A program made the position numbers and the translations under genes. A stretch of 64,000 nucleotides of DNA, taken from contig NW_027472018.1 of NCBI RefSeq assembly GCF_965638725.1, forward strand, positions 1 to 64,000, read 5' to 3'. The notes beneath the pieces are model-generated. The model worked only from the letters and a program-made list of their open reading frames with translations, did not search any database and was not told where the DNA came from. The DNA is from Aptenodytes patagonicus (lineage: Eukaryota > Chordata > Aves > Sphenisciformes > Spheniscidae). Shown in pieces: positions 8,620-18,985 of the stretch. Positions within the stretch are counted from its first letter, which is position 1; each line of letters starts with the position of its first letter.

Positions 8620-11600
8620 GAAAGAGAGAGAAAATGATGGGCAGGGAGCAGAACAGATGGATCGGGAGAGAAATTGAATGAGAGGAATAAAGAAGCGGGA
8701 GGGAGAGAAAAAGATGGGGAACAAGCCAGAGGAACTGAGGGAAAAGAAGAGGGAGACAGATCAGGATAAAGAGATGGAGAAAGAAAAAACAGTGACGGAC
8801 TGCAGGATGAGAAAAAGGGCCAGGGAGCAGGACAGAGGGGAATAACGGGGCAGTGAGCTGGACAGGGGGATATAGCGAGACAGGCAGTGGTACGGAGATA
8901 TACAGACAAAAATCTTAGGGGGAGAATGGAGGACAGAATAAAAGAAAAGGGACAGGGAGCGGGGCAGAGATGGAGGAAGAAACATTCGAGGCAGAGAAAG
9001 AGGGACAGGTAAGACAACAGATGAAGGGAGAAAGAAGGGAGAAAGAAGGGAGAAAGAAGGGAGAAAGAAGGGAGAAAGAAGGGAGAAAGAAGGGAGAAAG
9101 AAGGGAGAAAGAAGGGAGAAAGAAGGGAGAAAGAAGGGAGAAAGAAGGGAGAAAGAAGGGAGAAAGAAGGGAGAAAGAAGGGAGAAAGAAGGGAGAAAGA
9201 AGGGAGAAAGAAGGGAGAAAGAAGGGAGAAAGGGAACAGCACAGAAGGTCACAGACAAAAAGAGAGGGATGGCAGAAAGAGAAAAAGAAGACAAGGGAAA
9301 AGGACTGAGGAGCAGAGAGAAAAAGGTACGGGGAAAAGGACAGAGATGGAGAAAACAAAGACAGGCTAGAGGCAGAACAAAGAGAAAGATTGACAAGGAC
9401 AGGGAGCAGGACAAAGGGATGGAGGAGGAAAAAAATAGTGATGGGGCAGTGAATAGGACAGAGGAAGAGAGAGAGAAAGAGCAAGAAGAGCAAGAGAAGG
9501 AGAATGACAGAAGGATGTAGAGAGAAAGACCAGGACACGTAAAAGGGGGGGCTGGGGGGGGACACACACCAGAAGGGTAGAAAGAAAAAGAGAGGGATGG
9601 GGAGCAAGACAGTGTGATAGGGAGAGACGGAGAGAGGGAGGGGGGGGGGGGGGGGGATGCAAGGATACAGAAAAACAGAGGTACAGGGAAGAGGAAAGAA
9701 CGACAGAGAGAAAGGGGAGGATGGGGAGCAGGAGAGAGAGACAGAGAACAAAAAATGCGATGGACGGAAGAACAGAAATACAGAGAATTCAAAAAATACT
9801 TCTAGGGAGCAGGAGAGAGGGATACAGCAAGAGGAAAAAATCAACAGGGAGAAGGACGGGTAACACACAGAAGGACACACACAGGGAGTGAGAGGGAGGG
9901 GACACAGAGCAGGACAGAGGGATGAAGAGAGACAAAAAAAAGGGACAGGTAGAAAAGCAGAGTAATCAAGAGAGGAAAAAAACCAGAAAGGGAACTGGAC
10001 AGAGATGAGCAGCAGGACAGAGAGATGGAGAAAGAAAAAACAGGGACAAGGACAGAGAGAGAGAGAGGCAAAGAGAGGGACGGGGACCAGGACAGTGGGA
10101 TATAAACAGGGAGGGACAGGGAGCACGGGACACAAGATTGCCGAGAGAAAGGTACAGGGAAGTGGAAAGAATGACAGAGGGAAAAACAGAGGGGCAGGGA
10201 GCAGGTCAGAGAAAGAAAAAGTCCTGCTGGGGAGCAGGACAGGAGCACAGAGCCGAAAGAGACGATGCAGACAGCAAAAACAACGACAGGCAACAGGACA
10301 GAGGGATTGACAGAGAAGTAAGGGACAGGGAGCAGGACAGAGGAATGGGAGGAAAAAATACCGATGAGCAACAGGACAAAGGGATGCAGAGGAAAAGGAG
10401 GAGGGAAAAGGAAGGAGGGAGACAGAGGGAAAGATGGGGATAGAGCGCGGGACACGAAGAGACCAAAAGCAGGGCAAGGAACAGGACAGAGGGACCGGGG
10501 ATCAGGGGGAGGGACAGATGCAGCTTAAAACAAAGAGATGGAGAAGGGAAAAAGGAAACCGCTGAGGGGCTGCTGGACAGAGACGAAGGAAGAAAAAGCA
10601 GGGTCAGAGTAGGGAAGAGAGAAAGGAAAAAAGGGACAGCTGGCTGGACAGGGGGATATAACTAGAAACAATGAGACAGGCAGTGGGACAGAGCGATAAA
10701 GGCAGAATAACCAGGGAGAGGAAGGAGGACAGATGGACAGCGAGAGGAAAAAAGGGGCAGGGAACAGGACCAAGAGGTGGAGGAAGCAGCACTAGGGGCA
10801 GAGGGATAGAGAGAGGGAAATACAGGTTGGAGGAAGGACAGAGAGAGAAAGAGAGAAAGAGAGTGACAGAACTTGGACAGAGAGCAGGAGCAAGAAAAAA
10901 CAGTGACAAGAAGCAGGCCAGAGGCAGGGGGGCAGGGGGAAGGAAGGACAGGAGGAAGGAGAGAGGGATACAGAAAACAAGTGAGGGACAGGGAGCGAGA
11001 AAATGGGATACAGAGGAAAAGAGAGGGATGGGGAGCAGGACATCGGGATAGAGAGCAAGCGAGAGCAACAGGGAGAATGACAGGGAGGTGAAGCCAGAGG
11101 AAAAACAGGGACCAAAAGCAGGACAGAGAAATGAAGAAAGAAAATACAGTGATGGGGAGCAAGACAGAGGGATGGAGAGACAATGAGGGATGCAAGGATA
11201 ATGACAGAGAGGGAGGGAGGGAGGGAGGGAGGGACAGGGAACAGCACAGGCATATGGAGAAAGAAAGAGAGGGATGGGGAGCGGGGCAGAGAAATGAAGA
11301 AAGAAAATACAGTGATGAGGAGCAGGACAGAAGACTAGAAAGAGAAAAATAAGACAAGGGAGAAGACCGAGGAGCAGAGAGAGAAAGAAAGGTCGAAAGA
11401 AAAGGTCAGAGAGGTAGAGAAATCAAGAAAAATAGGGACGAGGAGCCCTGCAGAGAGAGCGAGCAAGAAAATGTCGGGTCGGTGAGAGGGACAGAGGGAT
11501 AGAGAGATTGCGGGGTCAGGAAAGGAAGAAGAAAGAAGGGTTAAAGACGGTAACAGGGCACAGGACACAGACAGAGAGAGAAAAAGGACAGGGACCAGGA

Positions 11601-11640
11601 CAAAGGGAAAATTGAGAAATAAAGAAATAAAGAAATAAAA
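8620..11640 (+). repeat. Purine-rich satellite, unit 1 second block
   Basis: A second type of purine satellite is dominated by GGGAGCAGGACAGAGGGAT and GAGAAAGAAAAAACAG words. It holds local expansions: the 11-bp array at 9,026-9,232, a 17-G run at 9,640-9,656 and (GGGA)n at 11,210-11,233. It is the counterpart of 18,986-21,815. No protein is supported. Confidence 0.85.
9026..9232 (+). repeat. 11-bp tandem array (GGGAGAAAGAA), about 19 copies
   Basis: Eighteen perfect 11-bp units and a partial nineteenth run from 9,026 to 9,232. Because 11 is not a multiple of three, every frame stays open on both strands, which makes the long apparent ORFs here. The matching place in unit 2 (about 19,400) has a single unit, so the expansion is specific to this copy. 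Confidence 0.95.
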
Positions 11641-11701
11641 ATCACAGCAGCGTGGGAAAGAGGGGGGGCCAGGGGAGGGGCAGGGAGGGCCCAGGACTCA
11701 C

Positions 11702-11811
11702 CGCAGCGCTCGCTCTCGGCGCTGCCAGGAGAATTTGCCAGTTCGGACGCTTCTTTCTCCTTCCCTCCTCCCTTCCTCTTCTGTAACTCTGGTCGCTTGG
11801 CTGTCCTCCAC
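11702..11811 (-). other. Exon-like block C, copy 2
   Basis: It keeps both the AG acceptor (TTCTCTTAG) and the gtgagt donor and is 110 bp long. It is followed upstream (higher coordinates) by block B copy 1 in the same orientation. Confidence 0.4.
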
Positions 11812-12063
11812 CTAAGAGAATACATGGGTGTCTTACAGCTCTCACAAGATGAGGCTTCCTAGACATGTAGCCTCGCTCGCTCACGCACTACGCGGCCATA
11901 CCATGCTGCTGGTGACGCATACAGACCCTGCGGTGCATGTGGGCAGCCTGACCTGCTGCGGACTACAAAGAAGGATCCTTCCTCACCCGGAGAGGCAGGC
12001 TGTCTCTTGCCTGCAGCGGGAGGCAGCTGCCACCTGGATGTCCTTCAGTTTCTTCTTCTTAAC

Positions 12064-12253
12064 CTTTCTCTGGCCTCTCCAGCTTCAGCTGCGGCAGCTC
12101 CTGTCCACAGCCAGTAAACGCTCCGCCTGTCCCTTTTCGCCCCCACGCCGCGAGGAAAGCGAGGCCGGGCAGACAACCCACGCAAGCCTGAGGCAGGTGC
12201 AGTCAACGGCATCCCCAAGGGAGGAATGGAAAACTGCGTCCTCAGCACGGCCT
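12064..12253 (-). other. Exon-like block B, copy 1
   Basis: On the minus strand the acceptor is TTCTTCTTTCCCTCTCCCAG and the block ends GAGAAAG|gttaag, a weakened donor. It spans 190 bp. One frame joins the ATG at 12,772 and runs to a TGA inside the block; this frame is also open in copy 3 but the upstream phases do not agree. Related copies lie at 23,172-23,353 and 25,925-26,117. Confidence 0.35.
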
Positions 12254-12746
12254 CTGGGAGAGGGAAAGAAGAAGCAGCACCCGTTATTACCGTAGATGGC
12301 CCCTGGCCAGACCCCCTGCTTCCGCAGGGGCTTCTGGAGATGCCGCTCTTTCCTCGCGCTGGTAATGGCACCCGCGTTAAGGGAGAATCACGCACATTCG
12401 AGGGCCAGCTTGCGGCCTTCACTACAGGGCTTGGGGGCGGCCTGGGGCTATGGGACAGGCTTCAGGGGAAGTGCTGGAGCTGGGGGCAGCTACACAGAGC
12501 GAGCGGGGCTGGGGGAGGCTCAGAGGGAGCTCTGGTGAGTTGGGCAGGTGCCCTGCGCCTGGGAGGGTGTCCACCTCCTTCCCCTCTTCCCTTCTGTCAG
12601 CTCTCGGGTAAGTCCCTGGGGCTGACCTGACCCGGCTCGCCTGCAGTGGATCGGGAGCCTGCCGCAGCAGGCGGTTTGAAGCTTCCCGTCCCGCCACCCT
12701 CGGGCAGCCATCGGGCAAGAGACATCCGCCGAAGGGGCTCACTCAC

Positions 12747-12772
12747 CTCACCGGTTGCCAGCGCGCCGCCAT
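12747..12772 (-). other. Possible first exon: ATG plus strong splice donor
   Basis: On the minus strand ATGGCGGCGCGC begins at 12,772, 17 bp downstream of a GCGCATGCGC palindrome (12,789-12,798), and 26 nt later reaches GAG|gtgagtgag. An alternative donor, CCG|gtgagg, lies 5 nt earlier. In unit 3 the matching ATG (26,674) runs 34 nt to GG|gtgagg at 26,641, a different phase, which argues against a conserved protein. Confidence 0.3.
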
Positions 12773-14870
12773 GCTGCTGCCGGGCAGTGCGCATGCGCAG
12801 GACGCCGACGGCGCGCCGGAGGGATCAGAGCCGGCGTGCGATCGCCGGGCTGCAGTACCGCATTTTGGGCAAGAGGGGGCAGCAGGGAAGGCGGCGGCGG
12901 CGCTGCTGCGTACCTGGGCAGTGGCGGCGCTGCAGTACCGGGCTGCGGCCACCAGGCGGCAGCAGCAGGGAGAACCCGCCGGGCGGCGCGTGCCCGGGGG
13001 CGGCACCGGCGCTGCAGTTCCGCGCTTTGTGCGCCGAGCGGCCGCCGACACTACGCACATGGGGCGGCAGCAGCGTTTCCTTACCGGGAGGCAGCAACGA
13101 GCGCGGCGGCATCGCCTCACGAGCACCGCAGCGTCGCATCGCCGTTACCGGCGGACGGCAACGTGGAACGCGGTGGCGCCTACCCGCAGTACCGCTCCTT
13201 GGTTGTCGGGCGGCAACAGGGAACGCAGCGGGGGCGCGCACCACCGCCCATGTGCGGCACTCGTGCTGCAGTACCGCATCTTGGTCTCTGGGCGGCAGCA
13301 GCGAGAGCGCAGTTTAGCGACCCACCCACCGCGCGCCACTGCGCATGCGTAGCACCCGGGCTGCACTACCGCGCTTCGGTTGCCCGGCGGCAGCAGCCAG
13401 CGCGGCAGCGTGCTCAAGCGCACATGCGCGGCGCCCGTTCTGCAGTACCGACTTTTGGTCACCAGGTGGCGGCAGCATGCGCGGCGCTCTACCTGCAGTA
13501 CCACGTTCCTGTCACTGGGAGGCAGCAGCGAGCATGGGGGAACGAGCCACTGCGCATGCGCGGCACCTGAGCTGCAGTACCGATTCTTGGTCGCTGGGAG
13601 GCAGTAGCGAGCCCGGCGTGACACCCCCACTGCGCATGCGCGCCGTTCCACCTGCAGTACCACGTTCCTGTCACCGGGAGGCAGCAGCGAGCACGGGAAC
13701 GAGCCACTGCGCATGCGCAGCACCTGAGCTGCAGTACCGATCCGTAGTCGCTGGGAGGCAGTAGCGAGCGCGGCGTGACACCCCCACTGCGCATGCGCAC
13801 CGTTCCACCTGCAGTACCACGTTCCTGTCACCGGGAGGCAGCAGCGAGCACGGGAACGAGCCACTGCGCATGCGCGGCACCTGAGCTGCAGTACCGATTC
13901 TTGGTCGCTCGGAGGCAGTAGCGAGCGCGGCGTGACACCCCCACCGCGCATGCGCACCGTTCCACCTGCAGTACCACGTTCCTGTCACCGGGAGGCAGCA
14001 GCGAGCACGGGAACGAGCCACTGCGCATGCGCGGCACCTGAGCTGCAGTACCGATTCTTGGTCGCTGGGAGGCAGTAGCGAGCGCGGCGTGACACCCCCA
14101 CCGCGCATGCGGACCGTTCCACCTGCAGTACCACGTTCCTGTCACCGGGAGGCAGCAGCGAGCACGGGAACGAGCCACTGCGCATGCGCGGCACCTGAGC
14201 TGCAGTACCGATTCTTGGTCGCTGGGAGGCAGTAGAGAGCGCGGCGTGACACCCCCACCGCGCATGCGCACCGTTCCACCTGCAGTACCAGGTTGCTGTC
14301 ACCGGGAGGCAGCAGCGAGCACGGGAACGAGCCACTGCGCATGCGCGACACCTGAGCTGCAGTACCGATTCTTGGTCGCTGGGAGGCAGTAGCGAGCGCG
14401 GCGTGACACCCCCACCACGCATGCGCGCCATTCCACCTGCAGTACCGCATTTTGGCCGCCCGGCGGCAGCAGCGAGCACGAGGGCATGCGCCACCCCGCA
14501 TATACAGCGCCGCGCCTGCAGTGCCGCAAGTTGCTCATCAGGGGGCAGCAGCGAGCACGGGGGTCGCGCGCCATCGGGCATGCACGGTTCTCCACCTGCA
14601 GTACCGCATTATTGTCGCCCGGCGGCAGCAGCGAGCCGGGCGTCGCGGCGCTCGTTCTGCACTACCGGCTTTTGATCGCCGGGCAGCAGGAGCGAACGCG
14701 GTGTAGCACTCAACTCCGCATGAGCAGCGCCCCTGCTTCAGTGCTGCGTTTCGGTCGCCGGGCGGCATTGCGAGCGGGGCGGCCTCGCGACAGCGCATTC
14801 GCGGCGCTGGAGCTGAAGTACCACATTTTGGTCGCTGGGCGGCAGCAGCAAGGGCAGGGGCATGCGCTCG
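12765..14870. repeat. GC-rich minisatellite with NRF1-type palindromes, unit 2
   Basis: This is the same array as at 1-2,215 but about 100 bp shorter, with its own homogenised core (about 13,500-14,440). The dimer period here is 157 bp: palindromes at 13,552, 13,709, 13,866, 14,023, 14,180 and 14,337. The 2-bp difference from unit 1 comes from 'cacgggaacgagcc' replacing 'cacgggggaacgtgcc'. Eleven perfect GCGCATGCGC sites were counted by eye. Edge monomers match unit 1 almost base for base, so the core turned over after the large duplication. Confidence 0.92.
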
Positions 14871-14948
14871 CGAGGCGCGGCCGCACGGCTTGTCGGGGAC
14901 CGGGCGCAGCGGGAAGGCCGCAGAAAACCACACGAAACCAGCAACAAA

Positions 14949-15196
14949 ACTACACCTCGTGCCCCACCGTGGGAGCCGCGGCGGTAGCAAGGGCTACGCC
15001 GCGCCGCACGCGCCCGAGAGCCATGCGACTGCCCGGCAGCCGCGTCCGCGAAAACTACATCTCCCGGCAAGCACCGGCAGACACAGCACGGCCGCCCGGT
15101 CCCCGAGTGACAGAAGACTACACCTCCCGGCATGCTCCGGGGAACAAACATGGCCGACCGGAAGTCCGTGCCCCAGGACTACAGCTCCCGGCATGC
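14949..15196 (+). promoter_or_regulatory. Cluster of ZNF143-type motifs, unit 2
   Basis: Four motifs in the same arrangement start at 14,949, 15,054, 15,117 and 15,178. The second reads ACTACATCTCCCGGCAAGC and the last two keep the full CCCGGCATGC half. Confidence 0.7.
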
Positions 15197-15895
15197 CGCA
15201 GGAGGCAGCCGTCCCCGCTCTCTGACCCTGCGGGGACACCGTTCTCCCCCCGCCGACACACCCGGAAGCCCCGCCCAGCCCCCAGCGCAGCCCCGCGTTC
15301 CCCAGCGTGGCTCCGGACGGCCACTGCCGCCCGGCTCCGAGGCGGCGCGACCCTCCTGCCGGCCTCGCCGCCCCCCTCGCTCAGCGACCGCTCCGCTCCT
15401 CCCTTGGCTCACACCGGCCCCTCCACGGCCACCCGGGGCACGGCAGCCCCACCACCAGCCCCACAGCCTGCAGCTACTCTGGCAACACAGCCCCTTTACA
15501 GGGAGGGGCCGTCGCCATCAGCCTCACTGCCCGCACCTGGGGCTCCTCTGGCCCAAGCCCAGAGCTGGAGCCCGGCAGGAACAGGGAGCCATCACCCAGC
15601 CCCCACCGCGCATCACCCCCTCCCCTGGGCTCCATCACAGCCCCTCGCCCGGTGCAAAGGAAGCACAAACGCAGCCGTGAGGGCAAAGGAGGCGGCGAGT
15701 GTTTATTCAGTCATGCACGTAACAAGTCCCGGGAGCAAGTCTGCTCCGGGGCTTGGAGCCTCCAATGCTCCCCCTGCCCCTGGGACACCTCAGCAGTCAT
15801 TCCTGGAGCCGCACTCGTCAGTCCGGCGGGGAACAGACAGTCGGTCAGTCAGCTCCTGGAGCGATGGAATGCTGGGCAGAGGCGGAGGCCACTAG
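15197..15895. other. GC/CpG-rich block, unit 2
   Basis: This is the paralogue of 2,553-3,245 with very few differences. Minus-strand AATAAA is at 15,707-15,702. At its right edge, at about 15,894, it lacks about 25 bp that unit 1 has near 3,253-3,277. Confidence 0.6.
15702..15707 (-). terminator. Minus-strand AATAAA, unit 2
   Basis: It has the same flanking bases as in unit 1. It would be the 3' end signal for a leftward transcript of unit 2. Confidence 0.4.
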
Positions 15896-15896
15896 A

Positions 15897-18677
15897 AAAG
15901 AAAAGCGGCAGCCTGTTGGACAGCGGGGGTGTAGTGAGAAAGCATGAGGCAGGGAACAGGACAGCGAGAGAAAGATGGGGACAAGGAGCCTGACAGAGAT
16001 GGAGAAAGAAGCAACAGGGAGAGAGGAAGGGAGTCAGCAGAAAGAGGGAGAAGGAGCAGGACAGAGACCGATAAAGAAGGGTGGGGAGCAGGATGGAGAT
16101 GCAGAAAAAAACAGGGATGGGCAGCATGACAGAGAGGGAGGAAACAAGCATAGGGGCAGGGAGCCAGGACAGCAAAGGATGGAGGGAAGGGGCGGGGCAA
16201 GGGGAACAACACAAAACAAACCACATAGCTACACGCTACAGGGCAGAGAGGGAAGAATTAAGAAACAGGGACAGGGAGCCAGAAAAAAAAAAGAGAGCTG
16301 GAGAGCAAAAGGAAGAGCAATGTGTACAGAAAGAAGAGGGGGGAAATTCTAAAATAGGGTCAGAGCCAGAGACAGTGAGATGGAGAAAGGACAAAAGCAA
16401 CAGGCTACAGGGCGGAGAGGGAGGAATTAACGAATAGGGACAGAGAGCTGGCCAGAGAGAGACGGAGAAAAGCAAAAGATCGCACGGGCAACAGGGCAGA
16501 GAGGGAGGAATTAAAAAACCAGGGACAGGGAGCCAGACAGAGAGAAAGGCAGAAATAAAATGGGGAAAAGAGACGGGCCACAGGGCAGAGAGGGAGGAAT
16601 TGATAAATATGGACAGGGGACCAGACAGAGCACGATCACGACTGAGAACAGAAAAAACCAGCGGTGGGCTACAGGGAAGAGGGAGGAATTAAAGAACAGG
16701 GACCGGGAGCCGGACAGAGAGACATGGAGAAAGAAAAGAAATAAAACAGCGATGGGCTACAAGATGGATAAGGAGGAAATAAAAAACAGCAGCAGGGAGC
16801 TAGCCAAAGAGAGATGGAGAAAGACAAACAAATAGCGTGGGGCTATGGGACAGAGAACGTGGAATTAAAACACAGAGAGGGGGAGCCGGACAGAGAGAGA
16901 GACCGAGGCAAAAGTCCAGACAGGCTACAGGGGGCAGAGGGAGGAATGAAAAACTGGGGACAGGGAGGTGGACAGAGAGAGATGGAGATCGCAGGGAATA
17001 GCGGCGGGTGCAGGAAGAAGAGGAAGGAATTAATAAATAGGGAGAGGGAGCTGGACAGAGAGGGATGGAGACATGCAAAAATAGCGGCAGGGTACAGGGC
17101 AGAGAGGAAGACTTAAAAAATGGGGGCAGCGAGACGGACCTAGAGAGATGGAGAAAAGAAAAAAGTGACGCAGCAGACAGGGAGGAATTAAAAAACAGGG
17201 ACAGGAAGCAAGAAAGAGTGAGCTGGAGAAAGGCAGGGGGGAACCCAAGGGACACTAGGACAGAGAGGGAGGAATTAGTAAGGGACGGGGACCTGGGAAA
17301 GGAAAGGCGGAGAAAGAAACAGAATCGCAACATGCTACAGGGCTGAGAAGGAAGAAACTGAGCAACAGGGACAGGGAGCTGGACAAAGAGAGACGCAGAC
17401 AGACAAATAATAGCATCGGGCTACAGTGCCAAGAGGGAGAAACTGAAAAATAGGGACCACGAGCCAGAAAAAGGAGAGACAGAGAAAGAACAAATCACGA
17501 TAGGCTACAGGACAGAGAGGGAGGAATTAAAAAAACGGGACTGAGAGCAATCTACAGAGAGACATCGGGGAATGAAAATTAAAAGAGCGACGCATACAAG
17601 ACAGAGAGGGAGGAATTAAAAACACATAGGGAGCCAGACAGAGACACACAGAGAAAGAAAAAACAGCAATGGGCTCCAAGACAGATAGGGACAAATTAAA
17701 AAATCCTGGCAGAGAGGCAGACAGGGAGAGCTGGATGAACAAATGAAATAGCAATGTGGCACAGAGCCAAGAAGGACAAAATTGAAAAACAGGGCCTGGG
17801 AGCTGGAAAGAGAAAGCCAGAGAAAGAAAAAAAAATACCAATAGGCTCTAAAGCAGAGAAGGAGGAATTTTAAAAATCAGGGTCTTGAGCTGTACCGAGA
17901 GAGATGGAGAAACTAAACATGGTGATGGGTAACAGGGCAGAGAGGGAGGAATTAAAGAACAAGGACAGGGAGCTGGACAGAGAGACTGGGAAGGGGAAAA
18001 GTCCAAACAGGCTTCCAGAGAGAGAGGGAAGAATTAAAAATTAGAGACAGGGAGTTGGACAGAGAGAGACGGAGAAAGACAAAACTGTGGCGGGCTACTG
18101 GAGAAAGGAGAGTTTAAAAATGGGGACAGCAAGACAGACGGAGAAGAAGGGAGAAAGGAGACGCTCTGGGCGACACGGCAGAGAGGGAGGAATGAAGAAA
18201 GTGGGACAGGGAGCCAGACAAACTGAGACAAGGAAAGAAGACTAGAGCAACGGGCTAGGGGGCAGAGAGGGAAGACTTAGGAAAACAGGGACAGGGAATA
18301 AGACAGAGTGACACGGAGAAAGGACAAAATAGCGATGGGCAACAGGACAGAGGGAGGAATTCAAAATAAGGGGCAGGGAGCAGGATAAAGAGAGATGGAG
18401 AAAGAAATAGACTTGCGACGTGCTACAGGGCCGAGAAGGAAGACCTTGAACAACAGGGACAAGGGGCCGGACACAGAGAGCCAAAGACAGCAAAAATACC
18501 GACGGGCTACAGGACAGAGAGGGAGGAACGCAAAAATAGTGGCCGGGAGCTGGACAGAGAGAGACGGAGAAGGAAAAAATAGCCATGGGCTACAGGGCAG
18601 AGAGAGAGTGAGGACCTAAAACATGGGGACAGGGAGCCGCTCAGAGCAAGATGGAGAAAGGAAGTACAGAGGAGCGT

Positions 18678-18679
<2 letters not shown>
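15897..18679 (+). repeat. Purine-rich ~84-bp satellite, unit 2 first block
   Basis: This is the uninterrupted counterpart of 3,250-8,280. It keeps the empty target site of the unit 1 retrovirus at 18,122-18,127 (a single GGGGAC). Identity to unit 1 is high, with scattered substitutions and small indels. Confidence 0.88.

Positions 18680-18714
<35 letters not shown>
18680..18714 (+). repeat. 35-A homopolymer
   Basis: A run of 35 A ends exactly where the exon-like block begins. Corresponding A-rich, non-identical runs sit at the same border at 8,283-8,318 and 25,456-25,471. Run length is likely unstable and may be an assembly estimate. Confidence 0.9.
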
Positions 18715-18716
<2 letters not shown>

Positions 18717-18800
18717 GCATCAGCATGGGAAAGAGGAGGGGCCAGGGAAGGACTGGGATGCAGAAGAGGGGCGACAGGGTCCTGAGGGCCCAGGACTCAC

Positions 18801-18910
18801 CGCAGCTCTCGCTCTCACCTTTGCCAGGAGAATTTGCCAGTTCAAACGCTTCTTTCTCCTGCTCTCATACCCTCCTCTTCTATAACTCCGGTCGCTTGGC
18901 TGTCCTCCAC
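18801..18910 (-). other. Exon-like block C, copy 3 (acceptor lost)
   Basis: The gtgagt donor is kept, but the acceptor reads TTCTCTTCG, so AG is changed to CG and the site should not splice normally. Confidence 0.38.
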
Positions 18911-18985
18911 CGAAGAGAATACGTGGGTGTCTTACAGCTCTTACGAGATGAGGCTTCCTAGACACATAGCCTTGCGCACTACACG

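Larger units (their letters stand above)
1..12764. repeat. Macrosatellite unit 1 (12.76 kb)
   Basis: The sequence at 1 recurs almost unchanged at 12,765 (offset 12,764), and the two copies can be followed module by module. The order is NRF1-motif minisatellite (1-2,215), ZNF143-type cluster (2,293-2,552), GC-rich block (2,553-3,245), purine satellite (3,250-8,280), exon-like block (about 8,300-8,615), second purine satellite (8,620-11,640), and exon-like/unique-like block (11,641-12,764). Unit 1 differs from unit 2 by the retroviral insertion at 5,516-7,725, the 11-bp array at 9,026-9,232 and the lack of about 3.6 kb that unit 2 has between 21,815 and 25,460. The window starts inside the array, so more units may lie to the left. 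Confidence 0.93.
3058..12850 (-). ncRNA. Hypothetical spliced leftward transcript, one per unit
   Basis: This is inference, not a recognised gene. Reading the minus strand from the NRF1 minisatellite: an ATG with a purine-poor but usable context at 12,772 followed by a consensus donor (GAG|gtgagt, exon end 12,747); a block with a strong acceptor and weak donor (12,253-12,064); two copies of a ~110-bp block with AG acceptor and gtgagt donor (11,811-11,702 and 8,528-8,418); a pyrimidine-rich intron; then AATAAA at 3,063-3,058. Block lengths in the paralogues (190, 182, 193; 111, 110, 110, 108) are not kept in multiples of three, and frames differ, so any product is more likely non-coding. Confidence 0.3.

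Noticed and set aside
8915-10477. 520-codon Ser/Leu/Phe/Pro-rich minus-strand ORF, and Lys/Glu/Arg-rich plus-strand ORFs
   Set aside because: These arise from pure purine/pyrimidine sequence, which has few stop codons. They have no start context, domain or conservation of frame between units.
12226-12630. 134-codon plus-strand ORF with a similar frame in unit 3
   Set aside because: Both strands are open here, indels between copies shift the frame, and no family is recognised. Splice-like signals favour the opposite strand.
18680-18985. Exon-like block C as a retroposed gene with poly(A) tail
   Set aside because: The A run lies at the 5' side of the block on the plus strand and would be a T run 3' of the minus-strand exon. 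Splice sites are also retained, so it is not a processed copy.
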